Positions 26,091 through 38,530 of a stretch of DNA of 64,000 bases are shown here, one piece after another. The stretch covers positions 142,174,690-142,238,689 of the forward strand of contig CM048553.1 in the NCBI GenBank assembly GCA_026413225.1, in the 5' to 3' direction. The notes under the pieces are model-generated. The model was not told the DNA's origin, searched no databases, and saw only the letters and a program-made list of their open reading frames with translations. Both the position numbers and the translations under genes were made by a program. Position 1 is the stretch's first letter. The number at the start of each line of letters is the position of its first letter. The stretch is from Otis tarda (lineage: Eukaryota; Chordata; Aves; Otidiformes; Otididae).

Positions 26091-26492
26091 TCATAGAATC
26101 ATACAATAGTTTGGGTTGGAAGGGACCTTTAAAGGCCATCTAGTCCAACCCCACTGCAAGGAGCAGGGACATCTCCAACCAGATCAGGTTGCTCACAGCC
26201 CCGTCCAGCCTGGCCTTGAATGTTTCCAGGGGTGGGGCATCCACCACCTCTCTAGGCAACCTGTGCCAGCGTTCCACCACACTCATTATAAAAAGATTCT
26301 TCCTTATATCTAGTCTGAATCTACCTCCCTCTATTTTAAAACCATTACCCCTCATCCTTTCACAACAGGCCCTGCTGAAGAGTTTCTCCCCATCTTTCCC
26401 GTAGGCCCCCTTTAGGTACTGGAAGGCTGCTATAAGGTCTCCCCAGAGCCTCCTCTTCTCCAGGCTGAAAAGACCCAACCCTCTCAGCCTGT
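26091..26492 (-). mobile_element. CR1 LINE fragment inserted in the solo LTR
   Basis: This is a CR1 3' fragment in reverse orientation. The inverted terminal repeat TCATAGAATCATA lies at 26091, followed by TTTGGGTTGGAAGGGACCTT, the CATCTAGTCCAACCCCACTG block and, further in, the C-terminal part of the CR1 ORF2 protein readable on the minus strand. Recognisable peptide pieces include LIAAFQYLKGAYGKDGEKLF, FRLDIRKNLF and WHRLPREVVDAP, the conserved end of CR1 reverse transcriptase-type ORF2. The frame stays open for about 112 codons, so the copy is only moderately old. It is 5'-truncated near 26492 and not autonomous. LTR sequence continues on both sides, so this CR1 inserted later than the LTR. 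Confidence 0.93.
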
Positions 26493-29400
26493 ATATATTT
26501 TTTTTATATTTTAGTATCCCTATATTTTGTTATTATTGTAATTTGCCTTTGCTATTCTAGTAAACTGTCTTCACCTTAACCCCACAAGTTTTCCTTTCTT
26601 CCCAGTTATCTCCCCAGTCCCACTGGGCAGAGGGAGAGAGAGCAAGCAACTGTGTGGGGACCAGGGCTAAACCACAACAAGGTTTACACTCCAGGCTGCA
26701 GTGCTGCTGGGCAGTACGGGCATGCCTGCTGCCCCATGGTCCTGCTGGGAGGGACAGCACCATGGGACCCCGCTATAAATAACATACCAGTGGCCGATGG
26801 TACTGCTCTGGTTTTGTTTTATTTCTGGACAGTACAATGGAGCTTTGTTTTTATCAGGTCCTGGATGCTCTGGCAATGTCAGCAATATTAATATATCATA
26901 AGCTGCAGTGATAGGAAAGGGAAAAGGGGAAAGAAATGAGGCAAGAAGGCAACCTATGAACCTTCAGGAACTTCACTCATGAAAATGTAGCATCATGGGG
27001 AAATGCAGTCACAAACCCCCTGCTGCTACCATGCCTTACACAGCCCATTTCATGGAGCAGAATGTTCTTACAGACAACAAACTTAAAATTTATGAAACAA
27101 ATCTAATGCGGTAGAAAAAACTACCTTTCACAGCAATTCTTACTCGCGAGGCAGCCCACAGCCTCTTCCCGTATCTCTGAGGATTCAGCACCTCCCACAA
27201 ACCTCCCATAAGAGGCAGGCACAGCACAGCCCTCTCCTGCCCCTCACCAAGGCAGATTGCAGAGTACAGCTTTGGGCAGAGGCTCAAGAGACAAGAAATT
27301 CAGAGGAGAGAAAGTCGCCACTTCTCCTTTCTCAGGAAGAGAGTCACAACCCAGACCCACAGATGTCCAGGTCTGCTGGATTTATTATTTAGATCAGGGA
27401 CAGTTTGGCTTTTTTTCTTGACAAAGCAAGTCCCATTAGCCAACTTTTCAGTGGAAAAGGTAAATCGGAAATGCGTGACAAGAAGACCTACACAAGGAAA
27501 GGGAAGTTGGGACTGTGTATGGTTATCTTCTATCTGATGATATTCTTATATAATCTAGTGCACACTACAGGTATAAATTGAATTCTGGCTTTTCAACCAA
27601 TGAAAAGAGTTTCCTTGATAGATCTGATTTGAGTACAGCACTTTTTTAGCACGCTCATTTCCAGCAGATACCCTGCACAGTGCTTTTCCACAGTGCCGTG
27701 CCTAGCACATTGCCAGGACGCCACAGGGAGATTGGTCACAAATGTAGACGCTTGCCAGCAGCACATCTCAGCGTCCTTCCACCAGCAGGAAACCTTACAC
27801 ATTCATCAGACCTGAAAACCATTAATTCCAGTGTACGAGTACCACAGGCTTCGAAAAAATGGATCTTCTTAAGTCTCAGTATTTAGCAAATGCTTCTCAG
27901 TAGCTGGCTATCTCTTCATCAAACAAAAGCTCTATTCATGCTGTTGACAATCATAATATTTAGTGAAAGAGAAGAAAGAGAGTTGTAACTAATCAAGTCT
28001 CGTTCCACGGGTGGGTGTAAAAGCAATTTGCTTAATTCATTTTGGAGGTCACAGAACCACAGCATTAAAGCTCATTAAAGCAACATTTATATAATTGTGT
28101 TGTTTGAAAACCCCTTTTCCTTTTAATTTAGCAAGATTTAATTTAGCTGTTTACACTCCCGATGGCGCGCTGCTGCGGGCGTGTGGCAGCAGTGCCTGCG
28201 CAGCAGCAGCCAGGGCTGGGGCAGAGCAGGGCATTGCTGAGCACCTTCCTACACCTCTCTGGGGGCTGCCTGGGGGTGCACAAGAAGGACCTGCACCCTG
28301 AATCCCATCAGGGACACTGAGGAGTGTCTCTCAACACAGGTAAAGGGAAAACACATGCCAAGGATGTTGCTGGGACAGTCTTCATCTCCATCTGCTCTTT
28401 CTTCTAGCAGTGGCCAAGGTGGGACCTCCCCAGGCTTGCGGCATGCACACTAAACTTCACTTTGGTACTTAAAAAGCTCTTCTATTTCTGTCCCCACAAC
28501 ATTAAGCTGCCCATCCTGTCCCATCTTCCAGCCTTGCCTCATCAGCAGGAAAAGCCTGCATCAGCTCTCTTCTACCCTCCCTGGCTTTCTGACTTAGCTG
28601 CACTCAGTCATCCCTTCATCTCCCTGTCCCACTCTCTCTCCTGATCCCCATCCTCTCCTTCTTCCTTGCCTCCACAGACCACTGCCAGCTCCTCGTCTCC
28701 TTTGCCAGAGTAATTCTCCAGGGCCTCGAGCATCCCTGCAGCATCTGTCTTTTCAACACTTGCATAGTCTGCTCTCTCCACTCTGTGGATATAGGAGAGA
28801 AATCAGGAGCACCAAGGGTGACAGTCATAGCTGGGGACAGATTCAGCAACTGAGAGCAGGAGAGTGAGAGGGGAGAGGGCAGGGATGAGGTTTAAAAATA
28901 AAGTACCTGAAATCAGCAGCAGCCACAGAAGTTGCTGTTGAAGAGGAGGCTTACAACTTCCCACACTTACCCCTTGTGCCGCTGCATCAAGGCAAACCCT
29001 AAGGGACCATGGTCAACTCCTGCACTCACCATGCAAGTGGTGACATCACTGAGTCTTGTACATGTTTTGAATCAGGAAATGTCTTCTCTTCCATCCCCTG
29101 CTGCACCACCATTCCCACGATGCAGTCAGCAACTGAAACGTCCTTACCAGGGCTGGATAAGGACCAGCACTTCACATCATGCCTTAATGCTGCTGCACAG
29201 ATGGCATTTGCACGTGTCTGTGGATTTCCATCCATGGCAGTGACAACGAAAGCTAGAGATGGATTTCACACTGGAGAGGAGGAAGAAAAAGAAGCAGATA
29301 ATAGGTGCGTAAAGCATGTGCTGCAGTGCCATGTCAAGTCACAAGCGCAGTATCAGACATCTAAAGAAATGCAGGCACTGAAATCACGAAGCGGCGTAGC

Positions 29401-31824
29401 TCGGATGACAAGCTTCCACCCAGTCTCAACAGCCAGTCTTAGGAATGAGCATTTGGATTTCTGCCACCTGTACCCTTAACTTCCCATTTTATTTTTGACC
29501 TTTGACAAGTCATTCTTCAAATTCTTCATTCAGAGTTGTGTAATGGGATGTCATGGTTTACCTGTGGCTAGGGACATGCACTCTGGATGGCAGAAAACGT
29601 GCCAGGAAAGGTCAGCTCACCCATGGAGTGGCATAGCTCGGCTGCAGCCCTCATTCATGTAGCACATGGGTTTTCCTGCTCCAGTCCAAACTGCCTTCCC
29701 CCCAGCTGGGGAAAGGCAGCCGGCTAAAGGACATTGGTGTTGCAGTCTTCAGCTTTCATACAGCACATCCAGCAAATAGAAAACAGCACTGTAATAGTCA
29801 CTTATTACATCTTTTCACTGTGCTCTGATTATATCGCAACAGAAAGTCCTGTTGCCCCTGCAAAGAGGTGTTTAGTGAGTGACTCATTTCCAAGTTTCAA
29901 GCATTTCAAACTGCTTTCCCCAGGTGCCAGCTTATTGTTTTCAGACTTGAATCCTGTTTAATTTTTGGCCCACCTTTTCATCTTTTTATTATTCCGTTAG
30001 CAGGGGAATGCAACACCTACTGATTATCATGTGGAAATTTGACTTTATAATCCTCAAAATATTTGGTTTCAATTACAGCTAAAGATGTAGAGGAAGATGA
30101 AACTCCAGTCCCTTTGGCCGTTCCTTGTGGCTTGATTCACTGCTGTTAATCACTACACATTTCTCAGCCAGTTTTCAATCAACAAGAAACTGCAAACTGC
30201 TCATATAAAAGCCAGTCTGAATTACTTCTGCAAGCAAGATTTCCTCAGATGCCCAGCCAAGCTCAGCTCTTATATAACCCTGCTGAGGCTGATGGATTTA
30301 TCCTAAGGATTGAGCAAGTGAGTCAAATTCCAGAGACTCTGACAAATCCCCACAATCCAGCATCACTGGGCACAGACGGGCTGCTGAGCCTTGGTAGCAC
30401 ACATAAATGTACAGGCAGTTGCCTGTGCTGTCTGTAGCCAGTGGGGCTGCCACTGCTACTTGCTGTGCCAGACTCATCCCCTCTTCTTCTTTTGGTCACT
30501 CTCTGTCCAGTCAGGTGGCTGCAGTCGGCACTGTCGGTGCTGCTGCCCCACACCCCCGCAGAGCCCACAGACGGTTGTGCTGCTGATGGCAACATATGCT
30601 TCCCCGCGTGCCCAGAGTGTCTTCATCACTCTGACAAAAAAGACCAACCCCAAACCCACATGCTTGCCTGTGGTAGAATCTGCTAGGGTAAAACTAGTCT
30701 AGACTCTGTTGCTGCTTACAACACTTCTCTCTACTCTCCCCATTGCTTGTCCCAATATTTGACTTGCAATGGGGTGGAGGGCTACCATATTAACGTGAGT
30801 TTTCAAGATCATTCTTCTTCATCTTGGAATATGAAGATCCATGGAAGCATAGAAGATCCAACATTGCTCATGAGGCTGTGGTTTATAACTCTGTTGTCAC
30901 TATGAGGTGGATGCTACCAGACGTATTTTCTGGGCTTTCCTTTCCAGGACTGTTCTTTTTTTCTGCCTAATTTTACAGTCTTTGTTCTGTCCCAATCTCC
31001 TTCTCCCTCCCAGATAAAGGCACACACCCACTCCAAGCCCACATTTACAGACCTGCCCATGAAGAGGTCAACTGGATCAGTATCACCCTGCCACTCTGAA
31101 GTAGCCTTCAAATAAGATATCCATCTCCTTGAGGCTTGCGCTATTCTTTTTTTTTTTTTTTCCTGGGGTCTTTCTGCAGCAATTTTCTTTTCCAAAAGCC
31201 TTTAAAAAGTGTTTACCTTCTGTTGGTCTCTCTCATCGTTCTCCATCACCATTTCTGGCTCACTTTTGTCCAAATATGTTTTGGAAGGTGCCAGTAGCAT
31301 GATGGTTTACATCTGGAAGGTATCTAAATGTTCCTCTGCCTCTTCCACATCTGCTTTTCCCATTGTGGCATATTTAGTACAATTTTGTATTTATTCCAAA
31401 TTTGCTCTTTGTAGATGTGATAAATTTACCATGATGAATTAACATATTTCTGGTCACCACTATCCTAGCTCACATCTTCAGGCATTTTCTAAAATTAATT
31501 TATAGGTGGGAAGCAGATAAAAACTTCATAATGCATATAACAATATTTAGGAGCCACTCATGAATTAAGACTACAGGCTTCAAGTGCCCAGCTCAATCTT
31601 CCCAAGGAGCCAACTTCCTCAAAAATGAAGCCCTATGATCTCTTCAAGTCAATAGTGAATTTGACAAAGCTGATCTAAACACCTCTTCTTCAGTAGCCTC
31701 AAATCTATTTACCAAATGGTTCATCCAGTTCTAAATCATTTCTTCAAAGCAGGTAAATATTATCTCTATCATAGAGATTATAAAGTTTTAATGAAATCTC
31801 TCTTCAGCACAAAGGGAATATATG

Positions 31825-31870
31825 GGACACAGAGAGATTAATTAATTAACCTGAGATCATGAAACTCATG
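31825..31870 (-). mobile_element. Possible MIR-like SINE scrap
   Basis: GGGACACAGAGAGATTAATT followed by AACCTGAGATCATGAAACT resembles the inverted core-to-tail segment of MIR-type SINEs (GGCACAGAGAGGTTAAG..CCAAGGTCACAC). The match is short and diverged, with no supporting tRNA-derived head, so this is a weak call. Confidence 0.22.
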
Positions 31871-32780
31871 GGACTTTTTATTCCACTATAAAACCATTCT
31901 TTCCTGTTAATAAATGAACGAGTCTACTTTGGATGGATTACTAATTCTGTTAATGAATAATATCTCCTAGTAAGTCCTACAATCTTTCACTATCTCTCTT
32001 CATGTTTATTTCTTTTTTTCTGTTTTTGTATGCAGTGCCGAAGTATTATGGCACTACCCTACTGATAAATTCTCTCTTCTTTTACTTGGGAAATAATTGC
32101 TATGTTTCTCCACTACTGCTTGATGGACTTCTACATTAATAGTATCACCTTCACCTGATTCTTTTTCTCCTTCTCTGTTAGAAAGACCAATGCACAATTT
32201 TAAAAACTCAATATAATTTAAGCAATGTAAATACAGAGTAACTACACAGTATGGTCACAAGCAAGAACCAAATTTGCTCAATTTTAAGAACTCCAGCTGT
32301 TTTGTCCTGTGCAGTCAGTAACAAATGAGAAACAAAAATACTTTCGTCGTGTGATATCAGTAACACTCCACTATTTGGGCACTTGAAAGATCGCTGTGTT
32401 ACAGTTTCTGGGATGTAATATCTTGTTTTAGTAATTACAAAGCCAACTTGGTTTGGTTCAAAATGGCAATTTTCACTTTAAAAATTACTTCTAAATTATG
32501 GCAAGGGAGTAAGTTATCTAAAATGGAAACAAATACTTTAGTTTCGGATTGAGTGATGTAATTCACATCAGCCCAAAGTGATCCCTTTCAGGTTTTTTTT
32601 TCCTTCTGCTGAAAAATAGGGAGGGAAAAAAGTCTCTCTAAACTGGAAAGGAACTGCATTTTCCAGGTGGTGTGCTTTTGTTTTTCATTGAGGAAGGCAG
32701 CAGCTACAAAACAATAAATCCATTATTCACCACAATGCTTAAGTCCTGAAACACATTTTGCCTCTTTCCCTTTTTTTCAG

Positions 32781-33041
32781 GGAGGCCCTTCGTGCTGCCT
32801 GAACACAGATTATTTATTTCTCTCTTACCCTTTTGCAAAGACTGATCCTCTCAGCCCAGCTGCAGCAACAAGCCCGGGTGCAGCAGCGATACCTCTGGAC
32901 AGGACAACCACCAAACAGGCAGTCCAGCACACCCACCAACTTTGTGGTTCATCTCCTCCAGAAGCCTGTGGGATCGGACTGTCACACAGGTCTTGGATCC
33001 AGCCAGAAATCACTCACTGCTTCTGTTTGAAGACTACACAG
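32781..33041 (+). other. Candidate 261-nt exon, open in one frame (unproven)
   Basis: An excellent splice acceptor (CTCTTTCCCTTTTTTTCAG) ends at 32780. The following 261 nt (exactly 87 codons) are open in the frame starting at 32781, up to ACACAG followed by GTGGGG, a reasonable donor at 33042. The frame continues about 29 codons past the donor before a stop. The peptide starts GGPSCCLNTDYLFLSYPFAK and is rich in Pro, Thr and Ala later. I see no signal peptide, transmembrane segment or known domain. Two other frames also lack stops for long stretches here, so GC composition may explain the openness. It could equally be an exon of a long non-coding RNA or chance. Confidence 0.25.
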
Positions 33042-35593
33042 GTGGGGAAGGACCAGGTCTATCTGGACCTGAGCCTCCAGCGCCATCTCTCAGCACCTCA
33101 GTGTTCTGGGAGCTTCAGGCAAATCCTCTGAGGAGTCACTGCCTTCTTCCTTGGCAGTCAGTTTATTTCCACTTTCCTGCCCATCGTTTTTCCTCCTTTT
33201 TCCTTTCCAATCTAGATCTTTCTCTCCTATGCAATCCAGCCACCTCTAGACCCATTCCGCATCCCTTCCTTCCAACAGGACATCCACCAGTTGACTCTTC
33301 CCAAAGCTCAGACTTTATTTTAGTTTTATTTTTCCAGTTTGCCTATGGCAATACACATATCTTTTCCCAGAGGAGAGAGGAGAGGAGGAAAGAACAGCCA
33401 GCTTTTACTTGAGTAGAGCATGAAAGGGTGTCTGCTCTCGCACAAGCAAAATCAGACGTGTCAGGGCTCCTGGCCATGTCCATTCCCTGAAACTCAGTTT
33501 GCCTGCCTGTGCTCATGAACAGGTTTGATGTGGGGCAGCTGTGACCTGCGATCAGCTTTGGGGAAAGAGCTGCAGGACAAGGGGCTGCAATGAGCCCTCT
33601 TGGGGCCTTCACCCTCTCGCCTGGGAGCTGCTTTTCAGCTCAGGCTCTCAGCCTTGGTCCCTACCTGAGCCATGCTGCTGCCTGTCCCAGTCCCTCACTG
33701 AGCCGGATCCATAGGCTCAACATCCCATCTGCTTTGGCCCTGGCCAAACCCTCAGTCCTGCCTGTGCCCAGGCAAGTCTCTATAAAATCCTAAAATTCAT
33801 ACACCAATCATGCCAAATTAAGATTCATAGACAAGTCTCCATGGTAACTGTATATAAAACAACTATTAGAGGCACCTCTAGCCATACTTCTATATCTAGA
33901 AGCAGCAGCTTGCTTCACTCAGGTTTGTTTAATCCAATCACTAGCATACTAATAATAAGCAAAAGAAAGGAAAAATTCACTGGAAAGGTGGTAGATGCAA
34001 ACATCCTTCAGGAAAAAATAGCATATGAGGAGGAACCACATCACCAGCATGTGTTCTTTTATAAAAATATACAAGCTTGGAGCAAGCCTTAGCCCCATGT
34101 ATTTTTTGAAAATATGCACTCGTTACATATCATTACACAACTCACAATTAGAAGAAAAGAGCTTGCAAAGTCTAATTCCTTCCTTGCATAAGTGACCTAT
34201 TTCAATCAATTTATTTACTTGTTGAAAAAGTACCTGTCATCTTAGCACATTTCCTATTGCCCTTTTCTTATAGGAAGCTAAGGATCATGCATGTTTTTTT
34301 TAAAATTAACATGCTGTAATCTGCTAGCTTTCTAAAAATTCATATACTGCATTAGGCCTTATTAGATAAGAAATCTGTCTTCCTCCCACCACGTTCATCC
34401 TGCCAATGAACATCAAGGGACTGCAGCATCCCTGACACTCGGTGATAAATCAGGGTTAGACATAAGGGAAGCGATATTCCACTGAAACTGTGCTGGGAAG
34501 TTTAGCCCAGGAGCATCGCATTACTCAGACCAGAGACAGCTCGAGATACTGGGATATAATGGCCTGGTTAAAGTCAATTTGGGACCTCAGTTCCATTGAA
34601 TGATATACAATAGCAAGATCAATGAGAAAAAGACCCTATGTAGCAAGAGATTGCTACAGCAATTGGTTTGAGTTGGTAACTAAATGATATCCTATGTATT
34701 GTTTGGCAGAATATTTTGGGATACATGAAATAAACAGCAAACAACTCCATCGTTACCGCTCTCATTGTTTACAAAGTGCTTTCTCTCAGTGAACAAACGT
34801 TAAGCAATAAAACTTCAACAGAAACCCAAACCAGGTTGTGGCACTGGGGAGGCAGCTGAAGTGCAGAGAAAAGTTAAGATTATTTCTAATGGGCTTGGGG
34901 TTTTGGTGTGGTTTTTTTAGAATAAACGGCTGTAGTTCAGGGAATCAGTCTTGAAAGATTAATATTAACCTCCAAGACTGTGAAACTCATCCACAACCAC
35001 TGGCTTCAGCTGGATTTCAGTTCAATGGTGACTCCAGATTTCATGGCTATTCTTGACACTACAAATCACAGGCACGGAGGATCTGCATTTCTGAAAAATT
35101 AGATCCTGTTGTCTGATATCTAGGAGCTGGAATGCGGGGGCAATTTTGAAAAGCCAACCCTAGCCAACCTGCAAAAGGTCATGCAGGAAGGCAGCAACAG
35201 GGGCTGGGGGCCCTGGGCGGCAGGCAATGCTCACGGGCCATTCTCCACGGCCCAGGGCGTGAAAATCCAGGCACACAAGTAAGTGATGGGAATTTGACTA
35301 CATAGATCTCCCACACAAACACAAAGTGTGTGCTTTCGCTTACCCACAAATGCCTTTTTCAAATTACTCTTCTGACCAAGGTAAAGAAATGGGAACGGGC
35401 ACCGATGCTGTTACTGACTCCTATTGGCACATTTGCAAACACACATTTGTACTGAAAAATACCTTGTTTACATCATAAAGAGCATTCCCTTAATGAAACA
35501 CTTTCTTAATATATCTCCTTGTACTGACATGTTACTTTAAGCCTTCTCATTTCCTCACTTTAATTACTTTCTTCTAAGGAGCTTTGCTTGCAG

Positions 35594-35672
35594 GAATTAC
35601 GTTGGAGCCCTTGACTGCAATATCAGCGAACTCAAAGTCTGTGGTTCAGAGCTACACTTCTTTGGGTACTGA
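35594..35672 (+). other. Candidate terminal coding exon (unproven)
   Basis: A pyrimidine-rich tract ending GCTTTGCTTGCAG makes a good acceptor before 35594. The frame entered one base in (35595) gives 25 codons ending in TGA at 35670-35672: AAT TAC GTT GGA GCC CTT GAC.., peptide start NYVGALDCNISELKVCG. Codons in the first two thirds are strikingly of RNY type, as in real coding sequence. The segment is too short for statistics and I recognise no family. A last exon is the coding interpretation. Chance is the alternative. Confidence 0.22.
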
Positions 35673-38289
35673 AGCAGCATGTTAGCATCACTGCAGTTTG
35701 CAGCAGCAGACACGCCATCACCTCTACAGTGCTAGAAGTATTTTTCTCTCCCTTCTTATCTCAGCTCCTCTTTTCCATTCAGTTCCCCTCTGCCCTCCCC
35801 TTCACCTGACTGCTCTACTGCTCGGCTGCTATTCTGCTAAAGCATCTCTCTACAGGTCTCTTCTTTTCATGAAAACAGTTGTTCCTGGCAGCATCTTAAA
35901 GGTCTGTCTCTAAGTCAGGAACCTCCATGGAGCGTGGTTTAAGATGGAGTGAGAAAAAGCAGCAAGACAAATAATTGGAAAGATTTATTTGATTACTTCA
36001 CTGCTAGCACAACTATGAGCTGTCTGCTGCAGTTTTGTGCACTCAGATGTCTGAAAACTCAGCTATGTGACTGCCTCTGAAACCTAACCTGTGCCCATCC
36101 TCCTTCACATCCTTCAGGAAATCCCACATCGCCTTGGGAATTAATGGCAGAGCATATGAGAGGAACTGCTGCAAAACTGAGACTCTGCGGGGACGCCACA
36201 CCAAACTGTAGCAAAACTGTGAGGCACTGCTGCTCCTGGAATATCAGAGCCTTCAGCCCAATGCCTGCCCATCTGCAGCATCTCTTCCCTTCCTGCATTT
36301 TTTTTATTCTGCCCCAATGAGCACAGCCTCATTTGTGGAGAAGGAGAAGACCCAGAGAGGACCTCCTGCTCTTCCGGGTCTGTAGTAGCAAGCCATGCTC
36401 TCCTCAGCAGTGCACTGGGGCAAAGCAGAGCTGCTGGGCAGGGAGGACCAGTAGGTTTGAGGGTCCCGAAAAGACAGTGGATGAGGTATCCTGCAGCTGT
36501 GGTCCTGCAGCCTTTGGGTAAGGGTAGATGGAGGGAGGTCATCCCAGCATCTTCAAAACCATCTTTCATTGCATCTTCCACCCCAGAGTTAGGCAGAAGC
36601 ACATAACAGCAAGAAATAGTCTGGAATTAGGGACAGAAGGGAGAACAGAAAAGACCCTTGTCACTATTCCACACATGCCTGCCACCCTATTAAACCTCCT
36701 GATCCAAATGCTTTCATCTAATTGAGAAATTTGTTGGTATAAGAGTATCTTTCTCTTTTTCTCCTGTTTCTTTTTTTCTCTCTTTCTCCTCACATCACTA
36801 TCATTAAGGACCTGAAGGCTTTCTGACTCTTGACGGTACAAATCCCACCACTTGGCACAACCAGTGGACTACCCCCGGCTGAGGAACTCCAGCTGCTGCA
36901 TCTTTCACAAAGGTGTCCTTCCTGAGATGCGTTTCATGTACATGGCATCTCACTGTTCTGTAAATACCACTGCAATAGCCATTTAAAAAGAAAGATAAGA
37001 GGGAAAGGATTGCAGTACAGTTATTGAGAGAGGTATTGTCAAACGAGGAGCACTGATAATAGCAAAGACTGGGTGTATGAGACTCAAATTATGACCCCCA
37101 CTACACTAGAGAGTTTATTTTTTTCCTGTTTGATTTAGTTCAACAAATTAAACTGCTTCAATGGGGAGCAAACTATTCTCGTAAATTATATGATCCTCTC
37201 TGCAAAATTAAAAAAATTGAGAAAATGAGGAAAAAAAGATCCTCATCAAAAACTTCATTGATGCAGTAAAAAATATTTTTTAAAAATAAATAAAACTAGC
37301 AGTTCAGTGGAGAATTATTTGTTATCTCTGACATTCACTCTCCTACTGGTGCTATCACCAAGTGCAAATACAGGTAGGTATGTAAGAGGAAATTGGCTCC
37401 CATTTTATGATGGGACAACAGCCGTTAAAGTTTTTCAGCGATGTTTTAATGCACAAAACATGCAGGTTTTGATTTCACCAGTTACAACGCCACACAGCTG
37501 TAATTAATATATCCAACTGTATATTTGCAAAGGTATAACAAAGGCAGAGAAATGTATTTAACTCACACAAAATCTGGACAGTGTTTTCATTCTCATCAGT
37601 AGTTAATTAAATAGAAATGAAGTCATTAAAAGAACAGCCAGCTCATTCTACCCTGGCCATGTTCTGTTCCTTTTTAAATCTTTGAAAGGCAACATTCTCC
37701 TTAAAGCACTTTTTTTTTTTTAAGAAATAAAAGCCAAACTCTAATTTCTTAGCTATCTTGACATGGTGATGACAGCTCCATAAACCCGTGTAATTATAGA
37801 AAATTGTGTTCTGATGTTTGATCCTGAACATACTGTTGCAAAGAAATATTGTGGAACAAGTTTTGAAAGCTCACTTGCAGAGGCTGGTGGACATGTATTT
37901 ATCATGCTGTTGCTTCACAAGCCACCAAAGATCAAACCCAAGGATAGTCCCTGGGACTGTCATTCAGGGGGGCAGTCCAGACCACCTCCTTGTTGAATGA
38001 GCCTTCAGGCTGCACACATGCATACGCCATTGCACATGGAAACCCTCCCTGGCAAATCTGGGTTTATAGTCGGTGCACTTCCATGGCCATCAGGAAACAG
38101 GTGGGTGCTGCAACATGTGGTAACGGCTGGAGAAGTACCGATCTGTTTGGGTGTATTTGGGTGCATGCCAGTAAACACAGGCAAGTGCGTAAAATGTGAG
38201 TTGCTCTCCAGTTTGGGCAAACCTCTGTTTTGATCAAAATGAAATTCATATGAATAATTCAGTGCTCTAGAGATGTATAAAATGATAGC

Positions 38290-38530
38290 CTTTTTCCCCA
38301 CAGTGTTTAAGAAAATCTAATTTATGCTAACACAGGAAATCAGAGACTTAATTGAACCCATCCTTCACTCCATAGTAAAAGTTATAACAGACCTTAATGT
38401 TAAATAAATGTACTGAGAATTGCCAATCTTTGGTTTTGGACAGCTTTCCTCTTGTAATTTAATTGTGTCCTAATGTAATCAGGTTACGGTTTGCCTCTTA
38501 CTGTAATTTTAAGGACAACAAACACCCCTT
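38290..38530. other. Possible conserved non-coding element
   Basis: An AT-rich, non-repetitive stretch with no usable reading frame and motifs such as TTTAATTGTGTCCTAATGTA and TTAATGTTAAATAAATG, in a texture common in developmental enhancers of vertebrates. This is an impression from composition only. Conservation cannot be assessed from one sequence. Confidence 0.15.

Larger units (their letters stand above)
25667..26679 (+). mobile_element. Solo LTR of an avian endogenous retrovirus (ERVL-like), interrupted by CR1
   Basis: The sequence from CGTCCTGGTTTCG at 25667 to AAACCACAACA at 26679 has the layout of a widespread avian LTR. It has a TCCTGGTTTCG-type start (the first T of the terminal TG now reads C), a block reading AGCTTCCC..GGAAGCTGGGAGGGA, then GACCCAAACTGACCAA, a TATATAAG promoter element at 25915-25922, and a tail AAACTGTCTTCACCTTAACCC ending in an AACCAC-type 3' edge with terminal CA. 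A 402-bp CR1 fragment is inserted at 26091-26492, leaving about 611 bp of LTR. No retroviral genes flank it, so it is a solo LTR left after recombination between two LTRs. The 5' side and 3' side flanks do not show a clear target duplication, consistent with age. Assignment to ERVL is from memory of the avian family and is tentative. Confidence 0.82.

Noticed and set aside
26140..26478. 112-codon frame as a host gene
   Set aside because: It is the C-terminal end of CR1 ORF2 within a truncated CR1 insertion.
29009..29479. 156-codon ATG-started frame as a single-exon gene
   Set aside because: With ordinary stop-codon frequency a few frames this long are expected by chance in 64 kb. It overlaps other frames and contains no domain or coding rhythm that I can see.
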